This document shows positions 5,329 through 5,700 of a stretch of 5,700 nucleotides of DNA, piece by piece (position 1 is the first letter of the stretch; each line of letters begins with the position of its first letter). The DNA lies in NCBI GenBank assembly GCA_003141915.1, contig PLNY01000344.1, forward strand, positions 1 to 5,700. Direction: 5' to 3'. Under the pieces are notes generated by a model that did no database searches, was not told the DNA's origin, and worked only from the letters and a program-made list of their open reading frames with translations. The position numbers and the translations under genes are program-made. This stretch comes from Anaerolineae bacterium (GTDB lineage Bacteria; Chloroflexota; Anaerolineae; Anaerolineales; Villigracilaceae).

Positions 5329-5700
5329 ATAGCACGCGGATTTTGCGGATCAAACAAATTTTCGCAGATTCTTTTTTAATTCTATCTGCGTTTATCCGTT
5401 CAATTCGCGTCATCCGCGTTCCATTCATCAATATAGCACACGGATTCTGCGGATCGGGCGGATTCTCGCGGATTTTTTTATTTTGCCTCCATCCGCGAAT
5501 ATCCGCTTAATCTATGTCATCCGTGTTCTATTTCGTAATCTGCGTTCCGTTCATCAATATAGCACGCGGATTCTGCGGATTGGGCAGGTTTCCGCAGATT
5601 CTTTTTAATTCTATCCGCGAATATCCGCTTAATCTATGTCATCCGTGTTCTATTTCGTAATCTGCGTTCCGTTCATTAATATAGCACGCGGATTCTGCGG
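5329..5700. repeat. tandem array of GCGGAT-family palindromic repeats (runs off the window)
   Basis: Full units start with ATAGCAC(A/G)CGGAT at 5329, 5433 and 5559, and a cut unit starts at 5681, giving periods of 104, 126 and 122 bases. Each full unit (5329-5424, 5433-5531, 5559-5653) ends with ATCCG(C/T)GTTC(C/T)AT, an imperfect inverted copy of its start. The left half has three GCGGAT-like words and the right half three ATCCGC-like words around a T-rich centre. The third and fourth repeats are joined by 27-base spacers ending TTCAT(C/T)AAT. Segment 5613-5700 matches 5491-5578 with a single difference, so this end has duplicated recently. The first unit is more diverged and lacks the long spacer. 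The array lies directly upstream of the GxxExxY gene, whose promoter must lie in or beyond it. Nothing that looks like a gene is present here. Confidence 0.9.

Noticed and set aside
5310..5510. Plus-strand open frame of 66 codons
   Set aside because: It is a translation of the palindromic repeat array, with no ribosome site and a low-complexity product; the repeat explains the open frame.
5329..5700. CRISPR array
   Set aside because: The repeats are about 95 bases, palindromic throughout and separated by near-identical, not unique, spacers; no cas gene is seen.

Overview
The window is bacterial chromosome with every recognisable gene on the minus strand, so it reads from right to left. The overall look suggests a Chloroflexota/Anaerolineae-like bacterium: mixed G+C, good AGGAGG ribosome sites, a stand-alone mycobacterial/myxococcal-type PyrF, a CitE/CLYBL-like lyase, a GxxExxY gene, and intergenic palindromes built from reiterated GCGGAT or CGCGAAG words. 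This assignment is an inference from gene types and repeat style; no marker gene settles it.

Right end (about 4820-5700): a GxxExxY-family protein (PD-(D/E)XK nuclease-like fold) has related palindromic repeats on both sides. One unit of about 94 bp lies between its stop codon and pyrF. A tandem array of at least three full units and one cut unit lies upstream of it and runs off the window; adjacent copies at the far right match at 87 of 88 positions. This is the most interesting part of the window.

Middle (2715-4814): pyrF (OMP decarboxylase) and pyrE (orotate phosphoribosyltransferase) encode the last two steps of UMP synthesis in reverse order of action. The 70-base gap between them is filled by a second palindrome family, which also supplies the last residues and stop codon of pyrF. 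Twenty-six bases after pyrE begins an AT-rich gene for an unrecognised lipoprotein, probably a foreign or recently acquired gene. The sequence from 2420 to 2714 has no convincing gene. It holds a nested GC-rich hairpin, two copies of an operator-like dyad, and a plausible sigma-70 promoter facing left.

Left (1-2419): a compact run that looks like one transcription unit: a CitE-like acyl-CoA lyase, a small membrane protein, a DMT/EamA transporter that starts at a TTG overlapping the previous stop codon, and a GNAT-like acetyltransferase cut by the window edge. The tight spacing argues for co-transcription. The sequence gives no clear shared pathway; a lyase plus an exporter could handle an organic acid or its CoA ester, but that is speculation.
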